64,000 nucleotides of DNA. Source: Phycisphaerales bacterium. Lineage in GTDB: Bacteria; Planctomycetota; Phycisphaerae; UBA1845; Fen-1342. Shown piece after piece: positions 1-9,063 of the stretch. The DNA lies in contig JALHJL010000007.1 in the NCBI GenBank assembly GCA_022839625.1, forward strand, positions 44,737-108,736, written 5' to 3'. The notes below the pieces were generated by a model. That model worked only from the letters and a program-made list of their open reading frames with translations. It was not told the DNA's origin and made no database searches. Both the position numbers and the translations under genes were made by a program. Every line of letters begins with the position of its first letter. Position 1 is the stretch's first letter.

Positions 1-2
1 CG

Positions 3-1124
3 ACGGCGGACTACGTGCGCTACGCGCGGCTCGTCAGCCGGCTGGAGCACCTGGCGTCGCAGAGCACGGCGCTGGTGCCTGCCGACGTACACCAGAACGT
101 CTCCGACAGCTTCCGGCTGTTTCTGAGCCTGATGCACTGCGCGAAGCCGGTTGTCACGGGCTGCTTCACGATCGACTCGTTCAGCGTGATGAAAGACCTC
201 CAGCTCGCGGTGCGGGGCAGCGCGGCGGAGCTGAAAGCCAAGCCGCTGACGGTCTTCTCCTGTTGCCCGACGGCGCCGCTGAAGTGGAGCGACGTGACTT
301 CGCAGAACGTGGTGGACTGCGCCCGGCACTTCATCCCGGTGGAGTTCATCTCCATGCCGCTGTCGGGCTTCGTCGCGCCGGTCACGCTGGTCGGAAGCCT
401 GGTGCAACATACCGCCGAAACGCTGAGCGGGATCGTCATCAGCCAGCTTGCGAACCCCGGCACGCCGGTCCTGTACGGCGGCTCGCCGGCGGTGTTTGAC
501 GTGCGGTACGAGACGACGCCGATGGGTGCGATCGAGACGATGATGATCGACTGCGCGTACAACGAGATCGGCAAGCACCTGGGGCTGCCGACGCAGGCCT
601 ATATCGGGTTGAGCGACGGCAAGCAGTTCGATGCCCAGGACGGGCTGGAGACCGGCGTGGGCGCCGTGCTCGCGGCGCTGGCGGGCATCAACAACATCTC
701 CGGGCCGGGCATGCTGGATTTCGAGAGCTGCCTGAGTCTGGAGAAGCTGGTGCTGGACAACGAGATCTGCGGCATGGCCCTGCGGCTGACGGCGGGCATC
801 GAGCCGAAGGATGACTTCCCGGCCCGGCCGCGGTTCGAGGAGCTGCTCCAGGGCCAGCATCTGCTGATCTCGAAGCACACTCGCCAGCACTGGCGAAGCG
901 AGCACTTCCTGCCCGGACGAGTGATCGACCGCGCTAACCGGTCTCGTTGGCAGGAAGAGGGAGCGCTCAGCCTGCACGAGCGGGCACGTCAGGAGGTCGC
1001 GCGGCTCGTCGCCGCCTCGGAGCCGCCGGCGTTGCCCACTGATGTACAAAGGGAGCTGACCCGGCTCATGGAGCACGAAGCGCGGCGATACGGCATGAGC
1101 CGTCTGCCGCACGAGGAGCTGTGA
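3..1124 (+). CDS. MttB-like corrinoid methyltransferase, 5' truncated by window edge
   Basis: Resembles the C-terminal three quarters of the trimethylamine methyltransferase (MttB) family, TIM-barrel enzymes that move a methyl group from a quaternary or tertiary amine to a corrinoid protein. The frame is open to the window edge, so the start is missing; 373 residues are visible against roughly 480 in the family. No in-frame amber codon occurs in the visible part, so this looks like a non-pyrrolysine homologue, a group that includes glycine betaine and related methyltransferases. The substrate cannot be told from sequence. A corrinoid-protein gene follows after 24 nt, fitting a two-gene methyl-transfer unit. 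Confidence 0.85.
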   Translation, partial: TADYVRYARLVSRLEHLASQSTALVPADVHQNVSDSFRLFLSLMHCAKPVVTGCFTIDSFSVMKDLQLAVRGSAAELKAKPLTVFSCCPTAPLKWSDVTSQNVVDCARHFIPVEFISMPLSGFVAPVTLVGSLVQHTAETLSGIVISQLANPGTPVLYGGSPAVFDVRYETTPMGAIETMMIDCAYNEIGKHLGLPTQAYIGLSDGKQFDAQDGLETGVGAVLAALAGINNISGPGMLDFESCLSLEKLVLDNEICGMALRLTAGIEPKDDFPARPRFEELLQGQHLLISKHTRQHWRSEHFLPGRVIDRANRSRWQEEGALSLHERARQEVARLVAASEPPALPTDVQRELTRLMEHEARRYGMSRLPHEEL

Positions 1125-1148
1125 TACAAGCGACAAGGAGTTCTCCGC

Positions 1149-1793
1149 GTGGCCGTGCTAGATGAGATGGCCGCGAACCTGGTGCAGGGCGCGGACGAGA
1201 GAGTATCGGAACTCACCCGGCGCGCGATCCAGGACGGCCTGCCGCCGAAGCGAATCCTGGATGAGGGTCTGCTGGCGGGCATGACGCGCGTGGGCGAGCT
1301 GTTCAAGTGCCACGAAATCTACCTGCCCGACGTACTGATGGCGGCGCAGGCCATGAACGCGGGCCTTGAACATCTCAAGCCGCTGCTGGTTCGGGAGGGG
1401 GTGCCGATGCTGGGCCGGGTGGTGCTGGGCTCGGTGCACGGCGACTTGCACGACATCGGGAAGAACCTGGTGGGGGTGATGCTCCGGGGGGCCGGGTTCG
1501 AGGTCGTCGACCTGGGCAACGACGTTCCGCCGGAGCGGTTCGTCGAAGCTGCCCAGGAGCACTCCGCTCCGGTGATCGGTATGTCCGCGCTGCTGACCAC
1601 GACGATGCCGGTCATGGGCCGGGTTGTGAATCTGCTCCAGCAACGCGGGCTGGCCGGCCGCATCAAGACCATCATCGGCGGCGCGCCGGTGACGGAGAAG
1701 TTCGCGCGCGAAATCGGGGTCGACGCGTACGGCTACGACGCGGCCAACGCCGTTGAGCGCGTGAAAAGCCTCATGGACACCCAAGCGGCGTAG
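1149..1793 (+). CDS. Corrinoid (B12-binding) methyl carrier protein, MtbC/MttC type
   Basis: Carries a methyl group on cobalamin between the upstream MttB-like methyltransferase and a second methyltransferase not seen here. The 214-residue protein has the usual two parts: a helical cap domain (about residues 1-85) and a Rossmann-like B12 domain. The lower axial ligand motif DxHxxG is present as DLHDIG, with His101, followed by the usual SALLTTTMP and GGAPVT segments. The GTG start at 1149 is supported by AAGGAG at 1134-1139, nine nucleotides upstream. Full length for the family and almost certainly cotranscribed with the preceding gene. Confidence 0.92.
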   Translation: MAVLDEMAANLVQGADERVSELTRRAIQDGLPPKRILDEGLLAGMTRVGELFKCHEIYLPDVLMAAQAMNAGLEHLKPLLVREGVPMLGRVVLGSVHGDLHDIGKNLVGVMLRGAGFEVVDLGNDVPPERFVEAAQEHSAPVIGMSALLTTTMPVMGRVVNLLQQRGLAGRIKTIIGGAPVTEKFAREIGVDAYGYDAANAVERVKSLMDTQAA

Positions 1794-1819
1794 CGGTCGG
1801 CGGGAAGCCTCGCGCGCGA

Positions 1820-2296
1820 CTACTGCCGTCTCGGGTGCGCGTAGGTCCCCCGCTCACAGGCCACCACGAAACACTCGGCGTGCGACTTGAGGCGGTCCCA
1901 CGCCTGGCGGATGCGCTCGGCCTCCGGGGGCGTGATGACGCCGTCATTCTCGATGCTGCGGCTGATGTCGGAGAGCAGCTCGCCGAAGTACCGCACGACC
2001 TGTTGGGTGGCCCCGAGAAGTTGCTCGGCCTTGGGGGCGGACAACGCGCGGGGATTGGCACAGAAGAACCCGTCCGCGATCGCGCAGAGCCAACGGATGA
2101 TCGCCGCGTCTTGCGTGGTCTCGTACAGGATGCGCACGCGGTCGAGCGGGTTGCGTGCGCCCGAGGCATCCGGGTTGGTGGTCGCCGGCTCCTGACACCA
2201 CTTGTACACCAATGCACTGCTGAGTCCCAAGCGGGCCGCTACGGCCTTGACCCCCACCTGCTCGGTCGCGTTGCGTAGAACTTCCCATGATTCCAT
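1820..2296 (-). CDS. Helix-turn-helix protein, phage CII-like
   Basis: A 158-residue protein with an N-terminal helix-turn-helix: residues about 8-35 include the VKAVAARLGLSSALVYKWCQ segment, typical of regulators resembling the phage CII/Cro fold. The remainder is predicted helical with no enzyme motif. Similar small HTH proteins with a helical C-terminal domain occur in phage-derived and chromosomal settings, but no other phage gene lies nearby. It converges on the corrinoid-protein gene (26 nt between stops) and is transcribed away from the sulfotransferase gene. A DNA-binding role is inferred from the HTH; the target is unknown. Confidence 0.7.
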   Translation of the reverse strand: MESWEVLRNATEQVGVKAVAARLGLSSALVYKWCQEPATTNPDASGARNPLDRVRILYETTQDAAIIRWLCAIADGFFCANPRALSAPKAEQLLGATQQVVRYFGELLSDISRSIENDGVITPPEAERIRQAWDRLKSHAECFVVACERGTYAHPRRQ

Positions 2297-2500
2297 GCGA
2301 GAGCCTGCCTTCGGCGGACGGGACTAGCCGGCATCGCACGCCGAGCCGGTGTGCTCGGTATTCTCCGAAGGCCCGCCGCGGGCGTCAACCAACGACGGCG
2401 GCGACCACGGCCGGCCCTTGCACGGCGGTGCGAGCCGCCTAGAATGCCGCTGTTCACGTACGTCACTGGCCAACACGATGCCGAGGAGCACAGCAGGCAT

Positions 2501-3094
2501 ATGCCGAACATCGACGCGAGTGTGATCACGATCGTCTCCGGTCTGCCGCGGTCGGGCACGTCGATGATGATGCGGATGCTGGAGGCGGGCGGCGTGCCGG
2601 CGCTGGTCGACAACATTCGTGTCGCGGACGAGGACAACCCGCGCGGCTACTACGAGTTCGAGCCGGTCAAGAAGACGAAGGAAGACCCCTCCTGGCTCGA
2701 TTCGGCCGGCGGCAAGGTCGTCAAGATGGTCTATCGGCTCTTGTACGACCTGCCGGCCGACCGCTGCTACCGGGTCGTCTTCATGCGGCGCCGTCTGAGC
2801 GAAGTCATTGCCTCCCAGGACGTCATGCTCGCCCGGCGGGGGCGCGGCGGCGACGACGTCGGCAAGGACAAGCTCATCGCGATGTTCGAGAAGCAACTCG
2901 GGGAGTTCGACCAGTGGGTCAAGAAGCGGCCCAACTTCCAAGTCCTCTACGTCGATTACAACGACACGCTCAAAGATCCGCGGCCGACCGTACGGGCCCT
3001 CAACGAGTTCCTCGGCGGCGGCCTGAACACGGCGGCGATGGAAAAGGTCATCGAGCCGCAGCTCTACCGCCAGCGGGCCGAATCAGAGCAGTGA
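2501..3094 (+). CDS. Sulfotransferase-family protein
   Basis: A 197-residue protein with the P-loop-like PAPS-binding signature near its start (VSGLPRSGTSMMMRML, about residues 9-24) and a second nucleotide-binding segment, FMRRRLSEVIASQD, where the conserved Arg and Ser of sulfotransferases fall. It is shorter than most sulfotransferases, and the acceptor is unknown. The open frame continues upstream to 2351, but that extension is Arg/Pro-rich and unlike the family. I start at ATG 2501, about 12 nt after GAGGAG at 2483-2488; ATG 2444 is possible. Cytoplasmic by appearance. Confidence 0.75.
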   Translation: MPNIDASVITIVSGLPRSGTSMMMRMLEAGGVPALVDNIRVADEDNPRGYYEFEPVKKTKEDPSWLDSAGGKVVKMVYRLLYDLPADRCYRVVFMRRRLSEVIASQDVMLARRGRGGDDVGKDKLIAMFEKQLGEFDQWVKKRPNFQVLYVDYNDTLKDPRPTVRALNEFLGGGLNTAAMEKVIEPQLYRQRAESEQ

Positions 3095-3247
3095 TGCCGG
3101 CGACCCAACACCGGACAGCGACTGTGCACGAAATGGGAAGCGCAAGATACCGAAGCGCCGGCCCGGGTAACCCCTGCGGATGCACACGCGTGGGGTAGGC
3201 TCCGGGCCGTACGCCCCCAACCAGCGTTGCGAAATAGGAGAAGCCCC

Positions 3248-3862
<615 letters not shown>

Positions 3863-4187
3863 CGCGGCGGTGCCGCGGGGGCTGCGGCGGACTGTGTGTG
3901 GGATTTGCGCACGGTGCGGCTATAATCCACGCGGGCCACGATCCTCATGCTTGGCGGCCGCGGGCGCGCGGCTCGGCAGGGGAATCAGCTTCCAGGAAAG
4001 AGCGGGCGACCGGCGCCGCGGCCGTGAGTTGAGCGGCGTGCGCCGGAGGCTCGACGTGCGGCGTCCCCCGCGGGCGGCGCCGTGCACTGCGGGGCCATGA
4101 ACACCCCGCGGCGGGATGCTTGCCCGTGCGGTGTGTTTTCGTTACAAGGCCCCGGCAATGGCCAAGCGAACACGAATGGAGAGCAGG
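3863..4187. other. Intergenic region with a candidate -10 box
   Basis: About 325 nt without a convincing gene. A TATAAT hexamer lies at 3921-3926, but no good -35 hexamer is found 16-18 nt upstream (TTGCGC at 3905 is too close). It could serve the downstream nucleotide-sugar dehydrogenase gene with a long leader. The remainder is GC-rich with short inverted repeats; no RNA family was recognised. Confidence 0.3.
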
Positions 4188-5513
4188 ATGAACCAGGCGG
4201 AGAAGTTGCGGCAGAAGATCGCGGATCGCAGCGTCGTGGTCGGCGTCATGGGCTTGGGCTACGTCGGACTGCCCCTGGTGCGGGAGTTCTGCGGTTCGGG
4301 CGTGCGCGTAATCGGGTTCGACGTTGACGTCCAGAAAATCAAGATGTTAAAGGCCGGAAAGACCTACATCGAGCATCTGCCGGGGCCGTTCTTCCGCAAG
4401 CTCATTCAGCAAGGTCTCTTCACGCCCACGGCCAACATGGACGAGCTGGACCAGCCCGACGCGATCCTGATCTGCGTGCCCACGCCGCTGGACAAGATGC
4501 GCGAGCCGGACATGACGTACATCGAAAGCACGACGGCGGACATCGCGCGCCGCTTGCGGCCCGGGCAGCTCATCGTTCTGGAGTCCACCACCTACCCCGG
4601 CACGACACGCGAGGTCGTGCAGCCCGTGCTGGCGGCCACCGGGCTCGAGCTGGACCGCGACTACTTCCTGGCGTTCTCGCCGGAGCGCGAGGACCCGGGC
4701 CGCACGGACATCACGACGCGCCAGATCCCGAAAGTGGTCGGCGGGGCCTCGACCACCAGCGGCCGGCTGGCGGCGGCGTTGTATGGTCTGGCGTTGGAGA
4801 CGGTGGTCCCGGTTTCCAGTTGCGAGGTCGCGGAAGCCTGCAAGATCATCGAGAACGTGTACCGCTGCGTGAACATCGCCCTGGTGAATGAGCTGAAGAT
4901 GCTCTTCGACCGGATGGGGATCGACGTGTGGGAGGTGATCGAGGCCGCGAAGACCAAGCCCTTCGGCTACCAGCCGTTCTATCCCGGGCCGGGTCTGGGC
5001 GGGCACTGCATTCCGATCGACCCGTTCTACTTGTCGTGGAAGGCGCGCCAGTACAACATGCCCACGCGCTTCATCGAGCTGGCGGGAGAAATCAACACGC
5101 GCATGCCCGAGTACGTCGTCGCGAAGGTGATGGACGCCCTCAACGAGCGCGGGAAGTCCCTGAAGGGGGCGCGCGTGCTGGTGCTGGGCCTGGCGTACAA
5201 GAAGGACGTCGACGACGTGCGCGAGTCGCCCTCCGTGACGCTGATCGAGCTGCTCCAGAAGCGCGGGGCCAAAGTCAGCTATCACGATCCTCACATTCCG
5301 GTCGCCAAACCGATGCGCGAACACGACATCACGAATTTGCGCAGCGTGCCACTAACCCCCGCGAACCTGAAGAAGCACGATTGCGTGCTGATCGCCACCG
5401 ACCACAGCCGCGTGGACTATGACCTGGTCTGCCGCCATGCCCGGCTGGTCGTGGACACGCGCAACGCCGCGGGGCGCAAAAAGCGGCTGCCCGGGCGGTT
5501 GGTGAAAGCGTAG
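4188..5513 (+). CDS. UDP-N-acetylhexosamine 6-dehydrogenase (WbpA/WecC type)
   Basis: NAD-dependent nucleotide-sugar dehydrogenase that oxidises C6 of a UDP-HexNAc to the uronate for surface polysaccharide synthesis. The 441-residue protein begins with a dinucleotide fold (GVMGLGYVGLPLV, residues 19-31), has a central helix domain and the catalytic Cys274 in the GGHCIPIDP motif, which marks the WecC/WbpA branch rather than UDP-glucose dehydrogenase (GGSCFPKD, as in the gene ending at 38406). The C-terminal domain carries the usual LGLAYKKDVDDVRESP segment. Upstream in-frame ATGs exist (4116, 4158, 4176); 4188 is chosen because GGAG at 4178-4181 sits six nucleotides before it. Confidence 0.92.
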   Translation: MNQAEKLRQKIADRSVVVGVMGLGYVGLPLVREFCGSGVRVIGFDVDVQKIKMLKAGKTYIEHLPGPFFRKLIQQGLFTPTANMDELDQPDAILICVPTPLDKMREPDMTYIESTTADIARRLRPGQLIVLESTTYPGTTREVVQPVLAATGLELDRDYFLAFSPEREDPGRTDITTRQIPKVVGGASTTSGRLAAALYGLALETVVPVSSCEVAEACKIIENVYRCVNIALVNELKMLFDRMGIDVWEVIEAAKTKPFGYQPFYPGPGLGGHCIPIDPFYLSWKARQYNMPTRFIELAGEINTRMPEYVVAKVMDALNERGKSLKGARVLVLGLAYKKDVDDVRESPSVTLIELLQKRGAKVSYHDPHIPVAKPMREHDITNLRSVPLTPANLKKHDCVLIATDHSRVDYDLVCRHARLVVDTRNAAGRKKRLPGRLVKA

Positions 5514-5930
5514 CCCAGGGGACGCCTTCCGCCAGGACAGCCAGACCGGGTGCTGTCAGCACACCGGGTCGCTCCGCAATTCGCCGGATCGGCCTGAATC
5601 TCCAACGTACGGGCTGGCAGGTCACGACGCCCATCGTTTCCCCGCGGGCACCTTCACCCCGCTGCGAGGCGCTACCTGTCAGGCTAAGCTAGTGCAGGCC
5701 GATCCGGCATATGAATCGCCCATATACACCACCAGCGCCCGCGCCGACGGCGCGGGCGCTCTACTCTATTACCTCCCCTCGATAACATTCGGACAGCCGC
5801 CACGGCGGCCAGGAATCATCTCGCCCAGTAGTGACCGGCCCGTGGAAATGCCTGTCAGGCCAGCCACACTTTCTCTACAGACAAGTATCCATCGCGTTTG
5901 CCTGGTAGTCAAAATTTGATCCGCCGATTT
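5514..5930. other. Intergenic region holding a terminator hairpin
   Basis: About 417 nt between a plus-strand and a minus-strand gene that converge. Apart from the strong hairpin at 5734-5760, listed separately, I see no gene, repeat or RNA family. Base composition is somewhat lower in GC than the flanking genes. Confidence 0.4.
5734..5760 (+). terminator. Perfect 12-bp hairpin, terminator-like
   Basis: AGCGCCCGCGCC at 5734-5745 pairs perfectly with its complement at 5749-5760 around a GAC loop, followed by the pyrimidine-rich CTACTCTATT. It lies between converging genes. There is no true T-run, so intrinsic termination is plausible rather than certain. Confidence 0.5.
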
Positions 5931-7157
5931 CTACTGTTCGTCATTCTCGGGCAGCATCGGAGCGGTCGGGTTCGAGCCCAGCGACGGCCGCGCGCCCCTA
6001 CGGCGGCGGCCTTCCTGCTCGATCCGGCTCATCTGGTCTGCGAGAGCGGTTGCAAGATCGTGGGGCGCCCGGCCTTCGGGAAGCGTTACGAGCAGAGCGA
6101 ACTCGCGCTCGCTCCCGTACAGCTCGTGCCCGTACAGCCAGGTCTGCTCCATGCGCACGGCGGGTGCCGTCTCGGCCGGCGGCGCCTCCGGCTGCGCGTC
6201 CAGCCAGGCGAGCGCCCCAAAACCGACCTTCCGAGCCGCAACGACCGGCCCTTCGATCAGCTCCCCGCGGCGAAAACGAAACAGCTTCCACGCGCGCCGG
6301 CGAGCAACGCGAAAGCCCAGCAGGACGTCCATCCGTTCCGCGCGTTGCACGTTCCGCGCCCAGCGCGCGTGCCATGCCTCCGCGGCCTGGACGTGCTGCT
6401 TCAGCCGGGCTGCCACCTCGTACTCGCGCTCGGCGGCGGCCTGTTTCATGTGTAGCGCGGCGCGACCGGCCCATTCCAGGCTCCCGCCGGTCACGAAACG
6501 CCACGCGGCCCGGCACCGCTCGCTGTATGCGTTCAGCGGAACCGAGCCGTCGCAGGGTGCGTCGCAGCGTTTCATTTCGGCGTAGGCACAGCGCGTTCCC
6601 TGCGGCGCCTTGCGAACCTGCTCGGGATATCGGCACAGGTCAAACAGGTCCCAGAGGAGTTCCAGCGTCTCGCGCGCGGCGCGGTGCGTGGGCCACGGGC
6701 CGACAAACTCCCCCGGCTGGACCCAGACGCGCTCGGTCGCCCGCAACTCCGGCACTGTGTCCGCCCAGTTCACTTGGAGAAACCACGCCGGCCCGAATGC
6801 GATCCGACGCCGGTAGTCATTCGGATAGAGCTCGCGGGCGACACGGTAGTACCACCAGCGGCCCTCGAATGCAGTGGACAGCGGACGCCAGCGGACGCCG
6901 CGCACCACCTCGGCCAGATCCGCGCGGCGCGGCTTGTGGTCGGGGTCCGCGAGTCGCGCGAGGAGCACTCGCCGCAGCGACTGAGTCGTGGCGAGTTGCA
7001 CCGGCGCTGCGCCGGCATCCGTGAGAAGGTAGAGCGCGGGGCCGCCGGGCAGGGCCGCCAGGTCATCGGCAACCGGGCGACCGGACCAGGTGTGTGTTTC
7101 CGGCAGAGCGGAGGCGAGGAGTGCGGCGATGGGCGAGGCGTCGGTCACGGCGCTCAT
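5931..7157 (-). CDS. UvrC-related protein with degenerate GIY-YIG domain
   Basis: Related to the N-terminal half of UvrC nucleotide excision repair nuclease. Residues about 37-70 align with a GIY-YIG domain but are degenerate: the first Tyr survives (ALYLL), whereas the YVGKA segment reads VQLAT. A Cys cluster follows (Cys174, Cys190, Cys198, Cys202); the last three have the 8- and 4-residue spacing of the UvrC iron-sulfur site. A UVR helix pair (about residues 235-265, ending EYEVAARLKQHVQAAEAW) is clear. The UvrC C-terminal RNase H-like domain and HhH are absent; 408 residues. Start ATG 7157 lacks a clear ribosome site. Divergent from thrC. A repair or accessory role is inferred only. Confidence 0.7.
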   Translation of the reverse strand: MSAVTDASPIAALLASALPETHTWSGRPVADDLAALPGGPALYLLTDAGAAPVQLATTQSLRRVLLARLADPDHKPRRADLAEVVRGVRWRPLSTAFEGRWWYYRVARELYPNDYRRRIAFGPAWFLQVNWADTVPELRATERVWVQPGEFVGPWPTHRAARETLELLWDLFDLCRYPEQVRKAPQGTRCAYAEMKRCDAPCDGSVPLNAYSERCRAAWRFVTGGSLEWAGRAALHMKQAAAEREYEVAARLKQHVQAAEAWHARWARNVQRAERMDVLLGFRVARRRAWKLFRFRRGELIEGPVVAARKVGFGALAWLDAQPEAPPAETAPAVRMEQTWLYGHELYGSEREFALLVTLPEGRAPHDLATALADQMSRIEQEGRRRRGARPSLGSNPTAPMLPENDEQ

Positions 7158-7333
7158 GGTACCATTGCGTCGCGTCACATGCCTGCGCGGATGAAATGAC
7201 GAAAGGTCCGTGGGAGTCGGAGTCGCCGGACACGGGAGCGGCCTGCGTCCGCGGAGGAGGCGCGATCGCGACGGCGGCTCCGAGCCGCGAGGCCCGTCTT
7301 GCAAAGCCGATCGTGCCCACGTATATGAACCGT

Positions 7334-8704
7334 ATGAGCGAAACCACCCGTTACTATAGTACCAACCGTGGCGTGCCGCCGGTGCCGCTGGCCGAAGCCT
7401 TGCTGCAAGGCCAGGCCGGCGATCGCGGCTTGTTCATGCCGGACCGATTTCCCTCCTTCTCGCCGAGCGAGCTGAGGCCGCTCGCGGACAAGACCTACGC
7501 GGAAGTTGCATACGCGATCTTGCGGCCCTACACGCAGGGCATGCTCGAGAACCGCGTGCTGCGCGAGCTGTGCGAGGACGCGTACGACTACGCGGTGCCG
7601 ATCGAGCACGTCACGGGCCGCCAGCATCTGTTGCGGCTGGACCAGGGTCCGACCGCGTCCTTCAAGGATTTCGCCGCCCGCATGATGGCCCGTTGGATGG
7701 GGGTGCTGATTCGCGAGCGCGGCGGCGACCTCGTGATTCTCACCGCCACATCCGGCGACACGGGCAGCGCGGTGGCGCACGCCTACGCCGGTGTGCCGAA
7801 TGTGCGCGTGGTCGTCCTGTTTCCGCCCGCGGAGGTCTCCGACCGGCAGCGCAAGCAGATGACGACGATCGGCGGCAACGTGACCACGATCGCGGTGGAC
7901 GGCAAGTTCGACGACTGCCAGGCGATGGTGAAGCGTGCGTTCGCCGACCCGGCGTTGAAAGGGATTCACCTGACTTCGGCGAACTCGATCAACATCGGGC
8001 GGCTGCTGCCGCAGAGCGTGTACTACGTGTACGCGTACGTGAACCTGGCGGACGTGACCGTCGGGGAGCCGCTCACGATCTGCGTGCCGTCGGGCAATTT
8101 CGGGGACATGATGGGTGCGGTGATCGGCTGGCGAATGGGCCTGCCGATCGCGCGGGTGGTCGTGGCCACAAACGCCAACGACGAGTTCCCGGTCTTCCTG
8201 CGGACCGGCCGGTACGAGAAGATCGTGCCGTCGCGGGTGTGTATCTCGAACGCGATGAACGTCGGGCATCCGTCGAATCTCGCCCGGCTGGTGGACGCCT
8301 ACGGCGGCTGGATGGACGAGACCGGGACACTCCGCGAGCCGCCGGACCTGGACCGCATGCGCCGCGATCTGTACGCGGTCAGCATCAGCGACGACGAGAC
8401 GCGGGCGACGATCAAGGCGACGTACGAACAGCATGGCGCGCTCCTGGAGCCGCACGGGGCGGTCGGTTGGGCCGGGCTGCAACGCTACTTGGGCGAGACG
8501 CCGGAAGCCCGCGAGCAGCTCGCCATCTCGGTGGAGACCGCGCACCCCGCGAAGTTCCCCGAGGAGATCGAGGCGACCACCGGCGTCACGCCGGCGGTGC
8601 CGCCGAGCCTGGCGGGCCTGGAACAGAAGCCCGAGTCCTACGAGCATCTCTCGACGGCGTACGAGCCGTTCCGGGATTGGCTGCTGGCGCGGTTCGCGAA
8701 GTAG
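7334..8704 (+). CDS. thrC: Threonine synthase
   Basis: PLP enzyme converting O-phosphohomoserine to threonine, the last step of the pathway. The 456-residue protein is the long class (E. coli/yeast type), beginning RYYSTNRGVPPVPLAEAL. The PLP lysine is Lys111 in ASFKDFAARMM, and the phosphate-binding ATSGDTGSAV loop and CVPSGNFGD segment are present. I take ATG 7334; ATG 7325, three codons earlier, is equally possible, and neither has a strong ribosome site. The frame is open back to 7094, but that part overlaps the divergent UvrC-like gene and looks non-coding. No other threonine genes are adjacent. Confidence 0.94.
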   Translation: MSETTRYYSTNRGVPPVPLAEALLQGQAGDRGLFMPDRFPSFSPSELRPLADKTYAEVAYAILRPYTQGMLENRVLRELCEDAYDYAVPIEHVTGRQHLLRLDQGPTASFKDFAARMMARWMGVLIRERGGDLVILTATSGDTGSAVAHAYAGVPNVRVVVLFPPAEVSDRQRKQMTTIGGNVTTIAVDGKFDDCQAMVKRAFADPALKGIHLTSANSINIGRLLPQSVYYVYAYVNLADVTVGEPLTICVPSGNFGDMMGAVIGWRMGLPIARVVVATNANDEFPVFLRTGRYEKIVPSRVCISNAMNVGHPSNLARLVDAYGGWMDETGTLREPPDLDRMRRDLYAVSISDDETRATIKATYEQHGALLEPHGAVGWAGLQRYLGETPEAREQLAISVETAHPAKFPEEIEATTGVTPAVPPSLAGLEQKPESYEHLSTAYEPFRDWLLARFAK

Positions 8705-9063
8705 CACCGTCGCCCACTCCGATCGGTGCGCGGGCGTGCCGCTGCTCTTGAGCAGTGGTCTCGACTTTGGCCCTGGCGCCATCTCCAGGGCGGTCTTGAT
8801 CGCCAAAGTGTCTAACTTGGGCTAACAGTCCTGAAAGAAGGGGACTGGCTCCGCGCCGGTGGGCCTTCGCGGCAGCGCTGCGTGGGTCTCTCGCGGTGCC
8901 TGTGCCCTCTTTCAACGGACACCTGACCGCGAGGCAGGTCTCAGGATAGGTTCGTGTCTTCCTGGTGAACGCTTGCGAGGCAGCGGGCCTGCCAGCCCGC
9001 CGCAGAAGTCCTCGTGGGCCGAACGCCGGCGAGACGCCGGTGCCACCCTGTAGCGGCGGACCG
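8705..9063. other. Intergenic region containing a MITE-like repeat
   Basis: About 360 nt between thrC and the converging dockerin-like gene. It contains the small repeat at 8828-8920 described separately. The remainder is GC-rich and shows no protein-like reading frame on either strand. Confidence 0.4.
8828..8920 (+). repeat. MITE-like dispersed repeat, copy A
   Basis: A 93-bp unit with imperfect terminal inverted repeats: GTCCTGAAAGAAGGGGAC at 8828-8845 and its near complement at 8902-8920. Its interior (about 8846-8900) is repeated with very high identity, in inverse orientation, at 33688-33762. Shorter related pieces occur at 23979-24010 and 26634-26665. All four lie between genes. No coding capacity. 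Confidence 0.7.
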
